Assembly (NCBI GenBank): GCA_964525815.1
Contig: CAZGJQ010000002.1
Coordinates: 1 to 50,278, forward strand
From: UBA1049 sp964525815
GTDB lineage: Bacteria; Bacillota; Clostridia; Oscillospirales; CAG-382
Direction of reading: 5' to 3'
DNA length: 50,278 bases
This document shows, piece by piece, positions 7,983-15,867 of this stretch. Positions within the stretch are counted from its first letter, which is position 1. Each line of letters starts with the position of its first letter. Position numbers and translations under genes: made by a program. Under the pieces are notes generated by a model. It had not been told where the DNA came from and ran no database searches. It saw only the letters and a program-made list of their open reading frames with translations.

Positions 7983-8522
7983 TTAAGTACCGGCTTTACC
8001 GGTCTTGCGCCTTATTCTCTCATCGGAATACTTGATACCCTTGCCGAGATAAGGCTCAGGAGGTCTCTTTTTCCTTATTTCCGCAGCAATATGTCCTACC
8101 TGCTGCTTATCCGGACCGCTTACTATAACGGTGTTTGGCTGCGGTACATCGAAGGTTATACCCTCCGGTTCGTCAAAAACAACATTATGGGAATATCCTA
8201 AATTTAATACAAGCTGTTTTCCCTGCTTTGCTGCCTTATATCCTACTCCGTTAATCTCGAGCTGCTTCTTGTAGCCCTCGGTTACACCGAAAACCATGTT
8301 AAAAATCAGTGATCTTGAAAGCCCGTGGAGCGCTCTGTCCTTCTTTTCGTCAGTCGGACGCTTAACGGTTATAGTGTCGTTCTCAAGGCTGACTGCCATT
8401 TCCTTAGGTATAATTTGAGAAAGGGTTCCTTTGGGTCCCTTGACGGTAACGAGATTTTCCTCTCCCACTGTTACGGAAACTCCCGCAGGAACAGTGATGG
8501 GCATTTTGCCTATTCTTGACAT
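7983..8522 (-). CDS. rplF: 50S ribosomal protein L6
   Basis: Large-subunit protein near the factor-binding site. It is 179 residues long with the duplicated L6 fold: the start MSRIGKMPITVPAGVSV, and the C-terminal signature PEPYLGKGIKYSDE. It lies between rpsH and rplR, the standard order. Confidence 0.99.
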   Translation of the reverse strand: MSRIGKMPITVPAGVSVTVGEENLVTVKGPKGTLSQIIPKEMAVSLENDTITVKRPTDEKKDRALHGLSRSLIFNMVFGVTEGYKKQLEINGVGYKAAKQGKQLVLNLGYSHNVVFDEPEGITFDVPQPNTVIVSGPDKQQVGHIAAEIRKKRPPEPYLGKGIKYSDERIRRKTGKAGT

Positions 8523-8534
8523 TATTCTACCTCC

Positions 8535-8933
8535 CTACCATACAAAGGCGAGTACTTCGCCGCCGATGTTCTCTTTACGCGCTTTTTTGTCCGACATTAC
8601 ACCCTTGGAGGTGGATATTATCGCAACACCTAATCCGTTCATAACCTTGGGTATATCCTGACTTGCGGCGTAAATTCTGAGTCCGGGCTTTGAAACCCTG
8701 CGAAGTCCCTGTATTATTCTTGATTTTCCATCGCCGTACTTGAGGGTTACGGTAATTATACCCTGTTTGTTGTCCTCTTTAACCGTAAAACCCTTTATAT
8801 AGCCCTCGTCTACCAGTATCTGAGCGATTGCCTTCTTCAAATTGGAAGCAGGAATGTCAACAGTTTCATGCTTTGCCGAATTGGCATTGCGTATCCTTGT
8901 GAGCATATCTGCTACTACATCAGTTATTTGCAT
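8535..8933 (-). CDS. rpsH: 30S ribosomal protein S8
   Basis: Binds 16S rRNA helix 21 and, in E. coli, also represses the spc operon by binding its own mRNA at the L5 region. The 132 residues include MQITDVVADMLTRIRNANSA at the start and the C-terminal STSKGVMSDKKARKENIGGE signature. No S8-site mimic was sought in detail near rplE. Confidence 0.99.
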   Translation of the reverse strand: MQITDVVADMLTRIRNANSAKHETVDIPASNLKKAIAQILVDEGYIKGFTVKEDNKQGIITVTLKYGDGKSRIIQGLRRVSKPGLRIYAASQDIPKVMNGLGVAIISTSKGVMSDKKARKENIGGEVLAFVW

Positions 8934-8945
8934 TTTGTATCCTCC

Positions 8946-9131
8946 TTACCAACTTGCTTTCTTAACGCCGGGTATCTGACCCTTATGGGCAAGATTCCGG
9001 AAACAAATACGACATATACCGTACTTGCGAAGATAAGCATGAGGTCTGCCACATATCTTACACCTGTTATAAGCACGGGTAGAATACTTAGGCTGCTTTT
9101 GCTGTTTTAAGATCATTGCTTTCTTTGCCAT
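8946..9131 (-). CDS. rpsZ: 30S ribosomal protein S14, type Z
   Basis: A 61-residue short S14 with two CxxC pairs (Cys24/Cys27 and Cys40/Cys43) that bind zinc, so it is the zinc-dependent type Z paralogue. It sits in the head of the small subunit. Position between rplE and rpsH is canonical. Confidence 0.98.
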   Translation of the reverse strand: MAKKAMILKQQKQPKYSTRAYNRCKICGRPHAYLRKYGICRICFRNLAHKGQIPGVKKASW

Positions 9132-9145
9132 TTGTACTTACCTCC

Positions 9146-9688
9146 CTAAACTCTTTGAAACGGTGCGCCCAGCAGAGTTAAAAGCTCTCTTGCTTCTTCA
9201 TCGTTCTGAGCCGACGTTACAAACACTATGTCCATGCCTCTTATTTTATCTACATTATCGTACTCAATTTCGGGGAAAATAAGCTGCTCCTTGATTCCTA
9301 AGGAGTAGTTCCCCCTGCCGTCGAACGAGTTATTGCTGATACCCTTGAAGTCCCGTACTCTCGGCAAAGCTAAATTGAAGAACTTGTCAACAAACTCATA
9401 CATTACTTCTGCTCTGAGAGTAACCTTTGCGCCAACCTTTGAACCGGCACGAAGCTTAAAGTTGGAAACCGACTTCTTTGCGGTGGTCGAAACTGCCTTC
9501 TGTCCGGTTATTAATGAAAGGTCGTTTACAATACTGTCTATTACCTTTGGGTTATCCTTAGCGTCTCCTGCTCCGATGTTTATTATTACCTTTTCGAGGC
9601 GCGGTATCTGCATCGGACTCTTGTAATTGAACTTCTTCATCAAGGCAGGGGCAACTTCGCTCTTATAATATTCTTTAAGTCTTGACAT
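9146..9688 (-). CDS. rplE: 50S ribosomal protein L5
   Basis: 5S rRNA-binding protein that bridges to S13. The 180 residues include the family motif LRAGSKVGAKVTLR and the C-terminal DIVFVTSAQNDEEARELLTLLGAPF. It follows rplX by 18 bp. Confidence 0.99.
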   Translation of the reverse strand: MSRLKEYYKSEVAPALMKKFNYKSPMQIPRLEKVIINIGAGDAKDNPKVIDSIVNDLSLITGQKAVSTTAKKSVSNFKLRAGSKVGAKVTLRAEVMYEFVDKFFNLALPRVRDFKGISNNSFDGRGNYSLGIKEQLIFPEIEYDNVDKIRGMDIVFVTSAQNDEEARELLTLLGAPFQRV

Positions 9689-9706
9689 ATTTCATCCTCC
9701 CCCGCT

Positions 9707-10045
9707 TTACAGAGTCTCGTCGCAATGGACGCAAACCCTGATTCTCTCGTTGTTTTCTGTCTTTTTATGCTTAACCCTGACGCCTTTTTCACACTTAGGG
9801 CAATATAGCTGAACCTTACTTGCATAAAGTGCGCTCTCTGCCTTTATAATTCCGCCCGGCTGTCCCTGCTTCTTTGGCTTTACATGCTTAGAAACCATGC
9901 AGGCGCCTTCGACGATAACCTTGCCCTCCTTGGGCGAAACGCCGATGACCTTGCCGATTGTTTTTTCCTTTCCGGCTGCATACTTTCCGGAAATTATAAC
10001 AACCGTATCGCCGGTTTTTATATGCAATTTTTTGTTATTATTCAT
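9707..10045 (-). CDS. rplX: 50S ribosomal protein L24 with zinc ribbon
   Basis: Assembly-initiator protein near the exit tunnel. The KOW segment (KTGDTVVIISGKYAAGKEKTI) is followed by a C-terminal zinc ribbon with CPKC (82-85) and CVHC (105-108). I use the ATG at 10043-10045 (112 residues) because GGGAGGT lies 9 nt upstream of it. A GTG six codons earlier contains that ribosome binding site and is unlikely to be the start. Confidence 0.97.
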   Translation of the reverse strand: MNNNKKLHIKTGDTVVIISGKYAAGKEKTIGKVIGVSPKEGKVIVEGACMVSKHVKPKKQGQPGGIIKAESALYASKVQLYCPKCEKGVRVKHKKTENNERIRVCVHCDETL

Positions 10046-10062
10046 ATTTCTGTTACCTCCCA

Positions 10063-10431
10063 CTATACGACTTCTGGTGCCAAGGAGAGTATTTTCATAT
10101 AATCCTTTTCACGAAGCTCACGGGCAACCGGTCCGAAAATACGGGTTCCTCTCGGATTCTTGTCCTCTTTTATAATAACTGCTGCATTGTCGTCGAATCT
10201 CACAAACGAACCGTCCGCTCTGCGTGTTCTCTGAACCGTTCTTACAATAACCGCTCTGACAACCTCGCCCTTCTTGACAACGCCGCCGGGAACCGCTTTT
10301 TTCACCGAGCAAACGACCACATCACCAATCCCGCCGTAGCGTCTTCCTGTGCCGCCAAGTACTCGGATGCACATGAGCTCTTTCGCACCGGTGTTATCGG
10401 CAACCTTCATATATGATTGTTGCTGTATCAT
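10063..10431 (-). CDS. rplN: 50S ribosomal protein L14
   Basis: Large-subunit protein at the bridge to the 30S subunit. The 122 residues begin MIQQQSYMKVADNTGAKELM and carry the family segment GTRIFGPVARELRE near the C-terminus. It follows rpsQ closely, as expected. Confidence 0.99.
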   Translation of the reverse strand: MIQQQSYMKVADNTGAKELMCIRVLGGTGRRYGGIGDVVVCSVKKAVPGGVVKKGEVVRAVIVRTVQRTRRADGSFVRFDDNAAVIIKEDKNPRGTRIFGPVARELREKDYMKILSLAPEVV

Positions 10432-10444
10432 AATGTACCTCCTG

Positions 10445-10699
10445 TTACTTAGCCTTTTCTGTTATTTTTACCAGACGCCATCTCTTGTCCTTGGAAAGCG
10501 GGCGTGTTTCCATAATAAGAACCTTGTCGCCTACGGCACATTCGTTGTTCTCGTCGTGTGCCTTGAACTTGACCGTTCTTTTTATGGTCTTTTTGTATAA
10601 GGGATGCTGAATACTGTCCTCAATTGCCACTATAATTGTTTTGTCCATCTTATCACTGACAACCCTGCCGGTTCTTGTTTTTCTCATAGCTCTTTCCAT
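10445..10699 (-). CDS. rpsQ: 30S ribosomal protein S17
   Basis: OB-fold 16S rRNA-binding protein of 84 residues. It shows RKTRTGRVVSDKMDKTIIVA and the conserved HDENNECAVGDKVLIMETRPLS. It lies between rpmC and rplN. Confidence 0.99.
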   Translation of the reverse strand: MERAMRKTRTGRVVSDKMDKTIIVAIEDSIQHPLYKKTIKRTVKFKAHDENNECAVGDKVLIMETRPLSKDKRWRLVKITEKAK

Positions 10700-10715
10700 A
10701 TCCGGTTACTCCTTT

Positions 10716-10922
10716 CTATGCCTTTGCCTTCTCGGCGAGTTCCTTCTCGCGGAGCACAGTGAGCAATCTTGCAATAGTCTTTTTGGTTTCGACTATCTTC
10801 ATCGGATTGTCGAGCTGATTGATAGAATGCTGAAAACGAAGGTTAAAAAGCTCCTCTTTCTGCTCGTTCAAGGTCTTCTGAAGCTCAGAAGGACTCAATT
10901 CTTTTATATCTTTTATATTCAT
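10716..10922 (-). CDS. rpmC: 50S ribosomal protein L29
   Basis: Small helical-hairpin protein at the tunnel exit, near where trigger factor and SRP dock. The 68 residues include EELFNLRFQHSINQLDNPM and KKTIARLLTVLREKE. It lies 14 bp after rplP. Confidence 0.99.
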   Translation of the reverse strand: MNIKDIKELSPSELQKTLNEQKEELFNLRFQHSINQLDNPMKIVETKKTIARLLTVLREKELAEKAKA

Positions 10923-10936
10923 AATGTTACCTCCTG

Positions 10937-11353
10937 TTATTCGAGGTCGGACTTGGTAGCAAATTTACACTTAACCGGAAGCTTGTGTGATGCAAGACGC
11001 ATTGCTTCCCGCGCCATTTCTTCACTGATCCCGTCCATTTCAAACAAGACTCTACCCGGCTTGACAACGGCAACCCAGTACTCCGGACTGCCCTTACCTG
11101 AGCCCATTCGGGTCTCGGCCGGCTTTTCGGTTACAGGCTTATCGGGAAAAATCTTTATCCAGACCTGACCGCCTCTTCTTATATAACGGGTCATTGCTAC
11201 ACGAGCTGCCTCTATCTGATTGCTTGTAATCCATGCAGGTTCGGTTGCAACAAGACCGAATGAACCGTTTGTAATCCTGTTGCCTCTCGTTGCCTTGCCC
11301 TTCATACGGCCTCGGTGAGCACGCCTGTATTTAACTCTCTTAGGCATTAACAT
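10937..11353 (-). CDS. rplP: 50S ribosomal protein L16
   Basis: Binds 23S and 5S rRNA near the A-site tRNA. The 138 residues contain MPKRVKYRRAHRGRMKG and the RIFPDKPVTEKPAETRMGSG-type segment (here KIFPDKPVTEKP). The first ATG (11351-11353) overlaps the rpsC stop by one base and has AGGAGG at 9 nt; the second ATG, two codons on, would be 15 nt away, so the longer MLMPKR form is preferred. Confidence 0.98.
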   Translation of the reverse strand: MLMPKRVKYRRAHRGRMKGKATRGNRITNGSFGLVATEPAWITSNQIEAARVAMTRYIRRGGQVWIKIFPDKPVTEKPAETRMGSGKGSPEYWVAVVKPGRVLFEMDGISEEMAREAMRLASHKLPVKCKFATKSDLE

Positions 11354-12033
11354 TATCTTCTGCCTCCTTCGTTAACCGTGTTTCTCTTCATTTCGGGAAG
11401 AACCTCTCCCTTATATATCCAGACCTTAACTCCTATTTTTCCGTATGTGGTGTTAGCCTCAAAAAAACCGTAGTCAATATCTGCTCTCAGAGTATGCAGA
11501 GGAATAGTACCCTCATGGTAATGCTCGCTTCTTGCAATTTCCGCACCGCCGAGACGTCCGGAAACAGCAACCTTTATTCCTTTTGCGTTAAGTCTCATCG
11601 TTCTGCCGATGGATTGCTTCATGGCACGGCGGAAGGAAATCCTTCTCTCGAGCTGGGATGCGATGTTCTCTGCCACGAGCTGAGCGTTAAGGTCAGGATG
11701 CTTTACCTCCACAACCTTCACATCCACCTGAACATTATCGGGCTGTCCGAGAAACAGCACAATATCCTTCTTAAGCTTATCAATTTCAACGCCGCCCTTA
11801 CCTATTATAATTCCGGGCTTTGCGCAATGAATGATAATCCTTATACGAGAATTGTCTCTTTCAATCTCTATTCTCGGAACACCTGCCTGCTGCAGTCTGT
11901 TCTTGAGAAACTCTCTGAGCTTGTAGTCGGAAACCAAAGTGTCGCCGAAATTCTCTTTTTTTACATACCACCGTGAATCCCAGTCTTTTATTACACCTAC
12001 ACGCAATCCGTGCGGATTAACCTTTTGACCCAT
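11353..12033 (-). CDS. rpsC: 30S ribosomal protein S3
   Basis: Head protein at the mRNA entry channel with helicase-assisting function. The 226 residues have the N-terminal MGQKVNPHGLRVGVIKDWDS, a KH domain with GKGGVEIDKL (about residues 75-85) and the S3 C-terminal domain (GRLGGAEIARSEHYHEG). Its stop overlaps the rplP start. Confidence 0.99.
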   Translation of the reverse strand: MGQKVNPHGLRVGVIKDWDSRWYVKKENFGDTLVSDYKLREFLKNRLQQAGVPRIEIERDNSRIRIIIHCAKPGIIIGKGGVEIDKLKKDIVLFLGQPDNVQVDVKVVEVKHPDLNAQLVAENIASQLERRISFRRAMKQSIGRTMRLNAKGIKVAVSGRLGGAEIARSEHYHEGTIPLHTLRADIDYGFFEANTTYGKIGVKVWIYKGEVLPEMKRNTVNEGGRR

Positions 12034-12047
12034 AGTTTGTCTCCTCC

Positions 12048-12398
12048 TTAATCTCTTTCCTTAAGCGCAATCGTAACATGTGAAGTGCGCTTTATAATCC
12101 GAAAGGCACTGCCTCTTGCTCGAGGCATAACCCTCTTCATATTCTTCAAAATGCCGGGAGTGACAAAACATTCCGCAACATACAGCTTCTCGGGATCCAT
12201 TTGATGATTGTTCTCCGCGTTGGCAACAGCCGATTTAAGAAGCTTCTGTATACTCTCACATGCGATTTTATTTGTGTTTTTTAATATTGCGGCTGCGTAA
12301 GCCACATCCTTGTTTCTAATCAAATCAAGTACGATTTTCACTTTTCTGGGTGAAATACGCAATTGCTTAAGATAAGCCTTTGCTACCTTGGTTTCCAC
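12048..12398 (-). CDS. rplV: 50S ribosomal protein L22, probable GTG start
   Basis: L22 lines the peptide exit tunnel with its long hairpin. The protein shows YLKQLRISPRKVKIVLDLIR and the hairpin tip MKRVMPRARGSAFRIIKRTSH. The open frame begins at a TTG at 12419, but that region itself contains the AAAGGAGG ribosome binding site. The GTG at 12396-12398, 10 nt downstream of that site, is the better start and gives 116 residues, the normal length. Confidence 0.96.
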   Translation of the reverse strand: METKVAKAYLKQLRISPRKVKIVLDLIRNKDVAYAAAILKNTNKIACESIQKLLKSAVANAENNHQMDPEKLYVAECFVTPGILKNMKRVMPRARGSAFRIIKRTSHVTIALKERD

Positions 12399-12426
12399 AG
12401 TAATAGTGCCTCCTTTCAATCAGCCG

Positions 12427-12705
12427 TTATTTTGTATTTGTTGTCTTGGAGCCCGAATGTCCCTTGAATATTCTCGTCGGAGCAAACTCACCGAGCTTGT
12501 GTCCGACCATATCCTCTACCACATAAACCGGAATATGCTTTTTTCCGTCATGAACCGCAATAGTATGTCCCACGAACTCAGGGAAAATAGTGGAAGCACG
12601 AGACCAGGTCTTAATAACCCTTTTCTCGTTCTTCTTATTCATTTCAATTATGCGGCTGTATAATTTTTTATCTACAAACGGGCCTTTCTTTACGCTTCTG
12701 CTCAC
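12427..12705 (-). CDS. rpsS: 30S ribosomal protein S19
   Basis: Head protein that contacts S13 and the large subunit. The 92 residues begin MSRSVKKGPFVDKKL and include the conserved SRASTIFPEFVGHTIAVHDG and HKLGEFAPTR segments. Confidence 0.99.
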   Translation of the reverse strand: MSRSVKKGPFVDKKLYSRIIEMNKKNEKRVIKTWSRASTIFPEFVGHTIAVHDGKKHIPVYVVEDMVGHKLGEFAPTRIFKGHSGSKTTNTK

Positions 12706-12726
12706 TGTAATAATCCTCCTTTACGC

Positions 12727-13560
12727 CTATTTGTCGTTCTTGTGCTTGACAATAAACTTGTTGGTGCGAGCCTTCTTGTTCCTTGTCTTATAACCGAGAG
12801 TTGGCTTGCCCCAAGGAGTAACAGGAGAAGGTCTTCCTATTGGTGAGCGTCCCTCACCGCCGCCGTGCGGATGGTCTACCGGGTTCATCGCCGAGCCGCG
12901 TACGGTCGGTCTGATACCAAGGTTTCTCTTCTTGCCCGCCTTGCCGAGCTTGATGTTCTCATGCTCAATGTTTCCTACCTGACCTACTGCAGCGGTACAG
13001 TCCAGCCGAACCATTCTTACCTCGCCGGAAGGAAGTCTTACCTGAGCCATTCCGTTTTCCTTAGCCATAAGCTGCGCTGCCGCTCCTGCGGAGCGTACGA
13101 GCTGAGCGCCCTTTCCGGGATACAGCTCAATAGCATGAATAAATGTACCTACCGGAATTCTGGAAATCGGAAGTACATTTCCGGTCTTAATATCTGCGTC
13201 GCTGCTCGAATAGACGGTGTCTCCCGCTCTGAGTCCGTTGGGAGCTAAAATGTAGCTTTTCTTTCCGTTCTGGTCAGCCAGCAGTGCAATGTAGGCGGTA
13301 CGGTTGGGGTCGTACTCGATACCGATAACCTTAAATCCCGTATCCTGAGCCTTACGCTTAAAATCAATAATTCTGTATTTCTTTTTGTTTCCGCCGCCCT
13401 TATGACGAACGGTAATTCTGCCTGTATTGTTACGACCCGCGTTCTTCTTTAATGTCGTTATAAGACTTTTCTCAGGAGTCTTTTTAGTCACCTCGTCAAA
13501 CGAGGGTGACGACATGTTTCTCCTTGAGGGAGTCGTAGGTTTGTATAATTTAGTCGCCAT
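12727..13560 (-). CDS. rplB: 50S ribosomal protein L2
   Basis: Core protein needed for subunit association and peptidyl transferase activity. The 277 residues include RNNTGRITVRHKGGG and the highly conserved C-terminal MNPVDHPHGGGEGR with the histidine implicated in activity. It lies between rplW and rpsS. Confidence 0.99.
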   Translation of the reverse strand: MATKLYKPTTPSRRNMSSPSFDEVTKKTPEKSLITTLKKNAGRNNTGRITVRHKGGGNKKKYRIIDFKRKAQDTGFKVIGIEYDPNRTAYIALLADQNGKKSYILAPNGLRAGDTVYSSSDADIKTGNVLPISRIPVGTFIHAIELYPGKGAQLVRSAGAAAQLMAKENGMAQVRLPSGEVRMVRLDCTAAVGQVGNIEHENIKLGKAGKKRNLGIRPTVRGSAMNPVDHPHGGGEGRSPIGRPSPVTPWGKPTLGYKTRNKKARTNKFIVKHKNDK

Positions 13561-13578
13561 TGATTAAACTCCTTTCGC

Positions 13579-13872
13579 TTACATCAAACTATCGAAGAAC
13601 TCAATCGATTTGGAGTCCGGAGTAAGCTTGACAATTGCCTTTTTCCACTCGCTTGTGGTTCCTACATGATAACCCATTCTCTTGGGCTTGCTCTTGACGC
13701 TTATGGTGGTAACCTTTTCGACTTCCACCTTGAATATTTCCTCGATGGCTTTTTTTATCTCAATTTTGTTGGAATCGGGAGCCACCTTAAAGGTATACTT
13801 CTTCTGCTGCATATTCTGGATGGCAGCTTCGGTAATTACGGGTTTTAGGATAATGTCGTATGCTGATTTCAT
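13579..13872 (-). CDS. rplW: 50S ribosomal protein L23
   Basis: Tunnel-exit docking site for trigger factor and SRP. The 97 residues contain DIILKPVITEAAIQ and KIEIKKAIEEIFKVEV. Its ATG overlaps the rplD stop by one base, so the two are translationally coupled. Confidence 0.99.
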   Translation of the reverse strand: MKSAYDIILKPVITEAAIQNMQQKKYTFKVAPDSNKIEIKKAIEEIFKVEVEKVTTISVKSKPKRMGYHVGTTSEWKKAIVKLTPDSKSIEFFDSLM

Positions 13873-14495
13873 TACGCATATACCTCCTCTATCTTAGCCA
13901 CCGCATCCTTTGCTATTATAAACTTGTCATACTTCAAAATATCATATACATTAAGAGAGTTGACAGGTGCGGTTGCAATACCCGGGATGTTGGAGGCCGA
14001 TTTTACGACCATTTTATCAGTCTCGGGCAGTACTATAAGTGCTTTACCCTCGATATTCAACGCAGAAAGCATGGATATAATCTTCTTGGTCTTGTACTCC
14101 TCAAGCGCGATATTGTCCACAACAATCAATTCGCCTGCGGCAACCTTGGAGGAAAGCGCCGATATCATAGCTGTTCTCTTAATCTTTTTGTTAATGCTTA
14201 CACGGTAGCTTCTCGGCTTCGGAGCAAAAACAACTCCTCCGTGAGTCCATTGCGGTGAGCGAATAGAGCCATGTCTTGCTCTTCCCGTTCCCTTTTGTCT
14301 CCAGGGCTTTCTTCCGCCGCCGGAAACCTCGCTTCTTGTGAGTGCTGACTGTGTACCCTGCCTTTGATTAAGCAGGTATGCTCTGACAACGGAATGCAGA
14401 ACCGTTTTATTAATGTCAGCGGCAAAAACCTTGTCGGAAAGAGTGATATCGCCGCATACCTGACCTTCCATATTATATAAATTTGTTTTTGGCAT
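13872..14495 (-). CDS. rplD: 50S ribosomal protein L4
   Basis: Tunnel protein that in E. coli also represses the S10 operon. The 207 residues carry the long internal loop GGGRKPWRQKGTGRARHGS (about 65-85), the tip of which lines the tunnel. Whether L4 autoregulation applies here is not visible; the rpsJ leader shows no obvious E. coli-type site. Confidence 0.99.
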   Translation of the reverse strand: MPKTNLYNMEGQVCGDITLSDKVFAADINKTVLHSVVRAYLLNQRQGTQSALTRSEVSGGGRKPWRQKGTGRARHGSIRSPQWTHGGVVFAPKPRSYRVSINKKIKRTAMISALSSKVAAGELIVVDNIALEEYKTKKIISMLSALNIEGKALIVLPETDKMVVKSASNIPGIATAPVNSLNVYDILKYDKFIIAKDAVAKIEEVYA

Positions 14496-14516
14496 CGTTA
14501 TTTCCTCTCCCTTCGC

Positions 14517-15146
14517 TTATTTTACGGTATCTCGAACAAAAACAATACCGCCGCGTGCGCCGGGAACCGCACCCTTTACGGCCAAAAGATTCTTGTCCGC
14601 ATCAATCTTGACTACTTCAAGATTCTGCATAGTAACCTGCTCGTTACCGTACTGACCGGCCATTTTTTTATTCTTAAACACCCTTGAAGGGTCGCTGGCA
14701 GCACCCATTGAGCCAACCTGACGGTGTACCGGACCGGTACCGTGTGTCATTCTCAGGCGATGAGCTCCCCATCTCTTGATAACACCGGAAAAGCCGCGTC
14801 CCTTGGTGATTCCTGTAACATCAACCTTATCGCCGACTGTAAATGTATCCGCCGTAACAATATCTCCTACATTCATTCCCGTAACGTCCTCAAGCCTGAA
14901 CTCCTTGAGATACTTCTTAAAGGAAACCTTTGCCTTAAGGAAATGTCCTTTTGCGGGCTTGTTAAGCTTCCTGTCCTCTATATCCGAGAAGCCGAGCTGA
15001 ACCGCCTCGTAGCCGTCCTTTTCCTTTGTTTTTTTCTGTGCGACAACGCAGGGTCCTGCGTTTATGACAGTAACCGGAATAACATTGCCCTTTTCATCAA
15101 AAAGCTGTGTCATACCGAGCTTTCTGCCGATAATACCTTTTTTCAT
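14517..15146 (-). CDS. rplC: 50S ribosomal protein L3
   Basis: Early-assembly protein reaching toward the peptidyl transferase centre. The 209 residues start MKKGIIGRKLGMTQLFDEKG and include the loop GFSGVIKRWG and the HRQVGSMGAASDPSRVFK segment with the glutamine methylated in some species. AAGGAGG precedes the start. Confidence 0.99.
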   Translation of the reverse strand: MKKGIIGRKLGMTQLFDEKGNVIPVTVINAGPCVVAQKKTKEKDGYEAVQLGFSDIEDRKLNKPAKGHFLKAKVSFKKYLKEFRLEDVTGMNVGDIVTADTFTVGDKVDVTGITKGRGFSGVIKRWGAHRLRMTHGTGPVHRQVGSMGAASDPSRVFKNKKMAGQYGNEQVTMQNLEVVKIDADKNLLAVKGAVPGARGGIVFVRDTVK

Positions 15147-15171
15147 TTTTTATATTCCTCCTTGGTTATTG

Positions 15172-15193
15172 GTTAACCCAAGCACGGGTTAAC
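15172..15193 (-). other. Perfect 8-bp hairpin between rpsJ and rplC
   Basis: GTTAACCC and GGGTTAAC flank a 6-nt loop in the 65-bp gap between rpsJ and rplC. On the transcribed strand no U-run follows, so this is not a standard terminator. It lies about 14 bases before the rplC ribosome binding site and could act in mRNA processing or in control of the rest of the operon. Confidence 0.6.
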
Positions 15194-15211
15194 ATGACCT
15201 GAATGTAACCG

Positions 15212-15523
15212 TTAAAGCTCAACATTAAAATCAACGCCTGCGGGAAGATCAATGCTCATCAGCGAATCGACGGCAGCCTTGGACGGCTTAATAATGTCGA
15301 TAAGGCGCTTGTGAGTTCTGTACTCAAACTGCTCTCTTGCGTCCTTGTATTTGTGAACCGCACGAAGAATGGTGATTATCTCCTTATCTGTGGGAAGCGG
15401 AATGGGTCCGGATACATTAGCACCGTTACGCTTAGCCGTCTCCACTATCTTCTCGGCAGCCTGGTCTATAAGGGTATGGTCATATGACTTAAGCCTTATT
15501 CTGATTCTGTCTTTTTTTGCCAT
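15212..15523 (-). CDS. rpsJ: 30S ribosomal protein S10
   Basis: First gene of the super-operon. S10 belongs to the small-subunit head and, as NusE, to antitermination complexes. The 103 residues contain IRIRLKSYDHTLIDQAAEKI and VSGPIPLPTDKEI. AAGGAGGC precedes the ATG at the end of a leader of about 185 nt. Confidence 0.99.
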   Translation of the reverse strand: MAKKDRIRIRLKSYDHTLIDQAAEKIVETAKRNGANVSGPIPLPTDKEIITILRAVHKYKDAREQFEYRTHKRLIDIIKPSKAAVDSLMSIDLPAGVDFNVEL

Positions 15524-15715
15524 GTGTTTTTTGCCTCCTTAAAATAATACAAAAAAGTTTTGGCGGCAAAGCAACGAACACTGCCTCGGGCGTTTCATAA
15601 TCGTCCCATAAAAAATGCTCTTTGCTCTCGCCCGATTGTCGGACATACTCGGCGGAAGTTACCTGCTTATTTTTTAGCAGCAATCTCCCGTTTCATCGCA
15701 CACCAAGCGAAAAAT
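15524..15715 (-). promoter_or_regulatory. Long 5' leader of the S10 super-operon
   Basis: No gene was found here. The leader RNA can form a hairpin CTGCT/AGCAG with an 8-base loop (15663-15680) and a longer-range 7-bp pairing (15586-15592 with 15629-15635). A GCAAAG segment inside that loop can also pair with CTTTGC at about 15565, giving competing folds. A short open frame (ATGAAACGG, 9 codons, starting near 15695) has only a weak ribosome binding site. The layout is compatible with attenuation or r-protein autoregulation, but I cannot match it to a described leader family. Confidence 0.45.
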
Positions 15716-15744
15716 AGAATAGCACACATACAAGAGCATTGCAA
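15716..15744 (-). promoter_or_regulatory. Sigma-A promoter of the S10 super-operon
   Basis: On the minus strand TTGCAA (15739-15744) and TATTCT (15716-15721) are separated by 17 bp. This is the only good promoter-like pair seen before rpsJ and would start the transcript about 185 nt upstream of the rpsJ ATG. Confidence 0.7.
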
Positions 15745-15803
15745 TAGCTTTGTGCAAATTGATATGTAAATATTCTATGAACGGCATTGCCGATAAAAAA
15801 TAC

Positions 15804-15831
15804 TTTACATGCGTGAAAAATACTGTATAAT
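15804..15831 (+). promoter_or_regulatory. Sigma-A promoter of the phosphohexomutase gene
   Basis: TTTACA (15804-15809) and a consensus TATAAT (15826-15831) are spaced 16 bp apart, about 37 bp before the ATG at 15868. It is divergent from the S10 promoter, which lies about 60 bp away. Confidence 0.8.
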
Positions 15832-15867
15832 TATATAGAAGTATTATAGTTATGAAAGGAAAGCCTT

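Noticed and set aside
15665..15697. Nine-codon leader peptide (ATGAAACGG) in the S10 leader
   Set aside because: Only a weak ribosome binding site and no run of regulatory codons; mentioned in the leader entry but not called as a gene.
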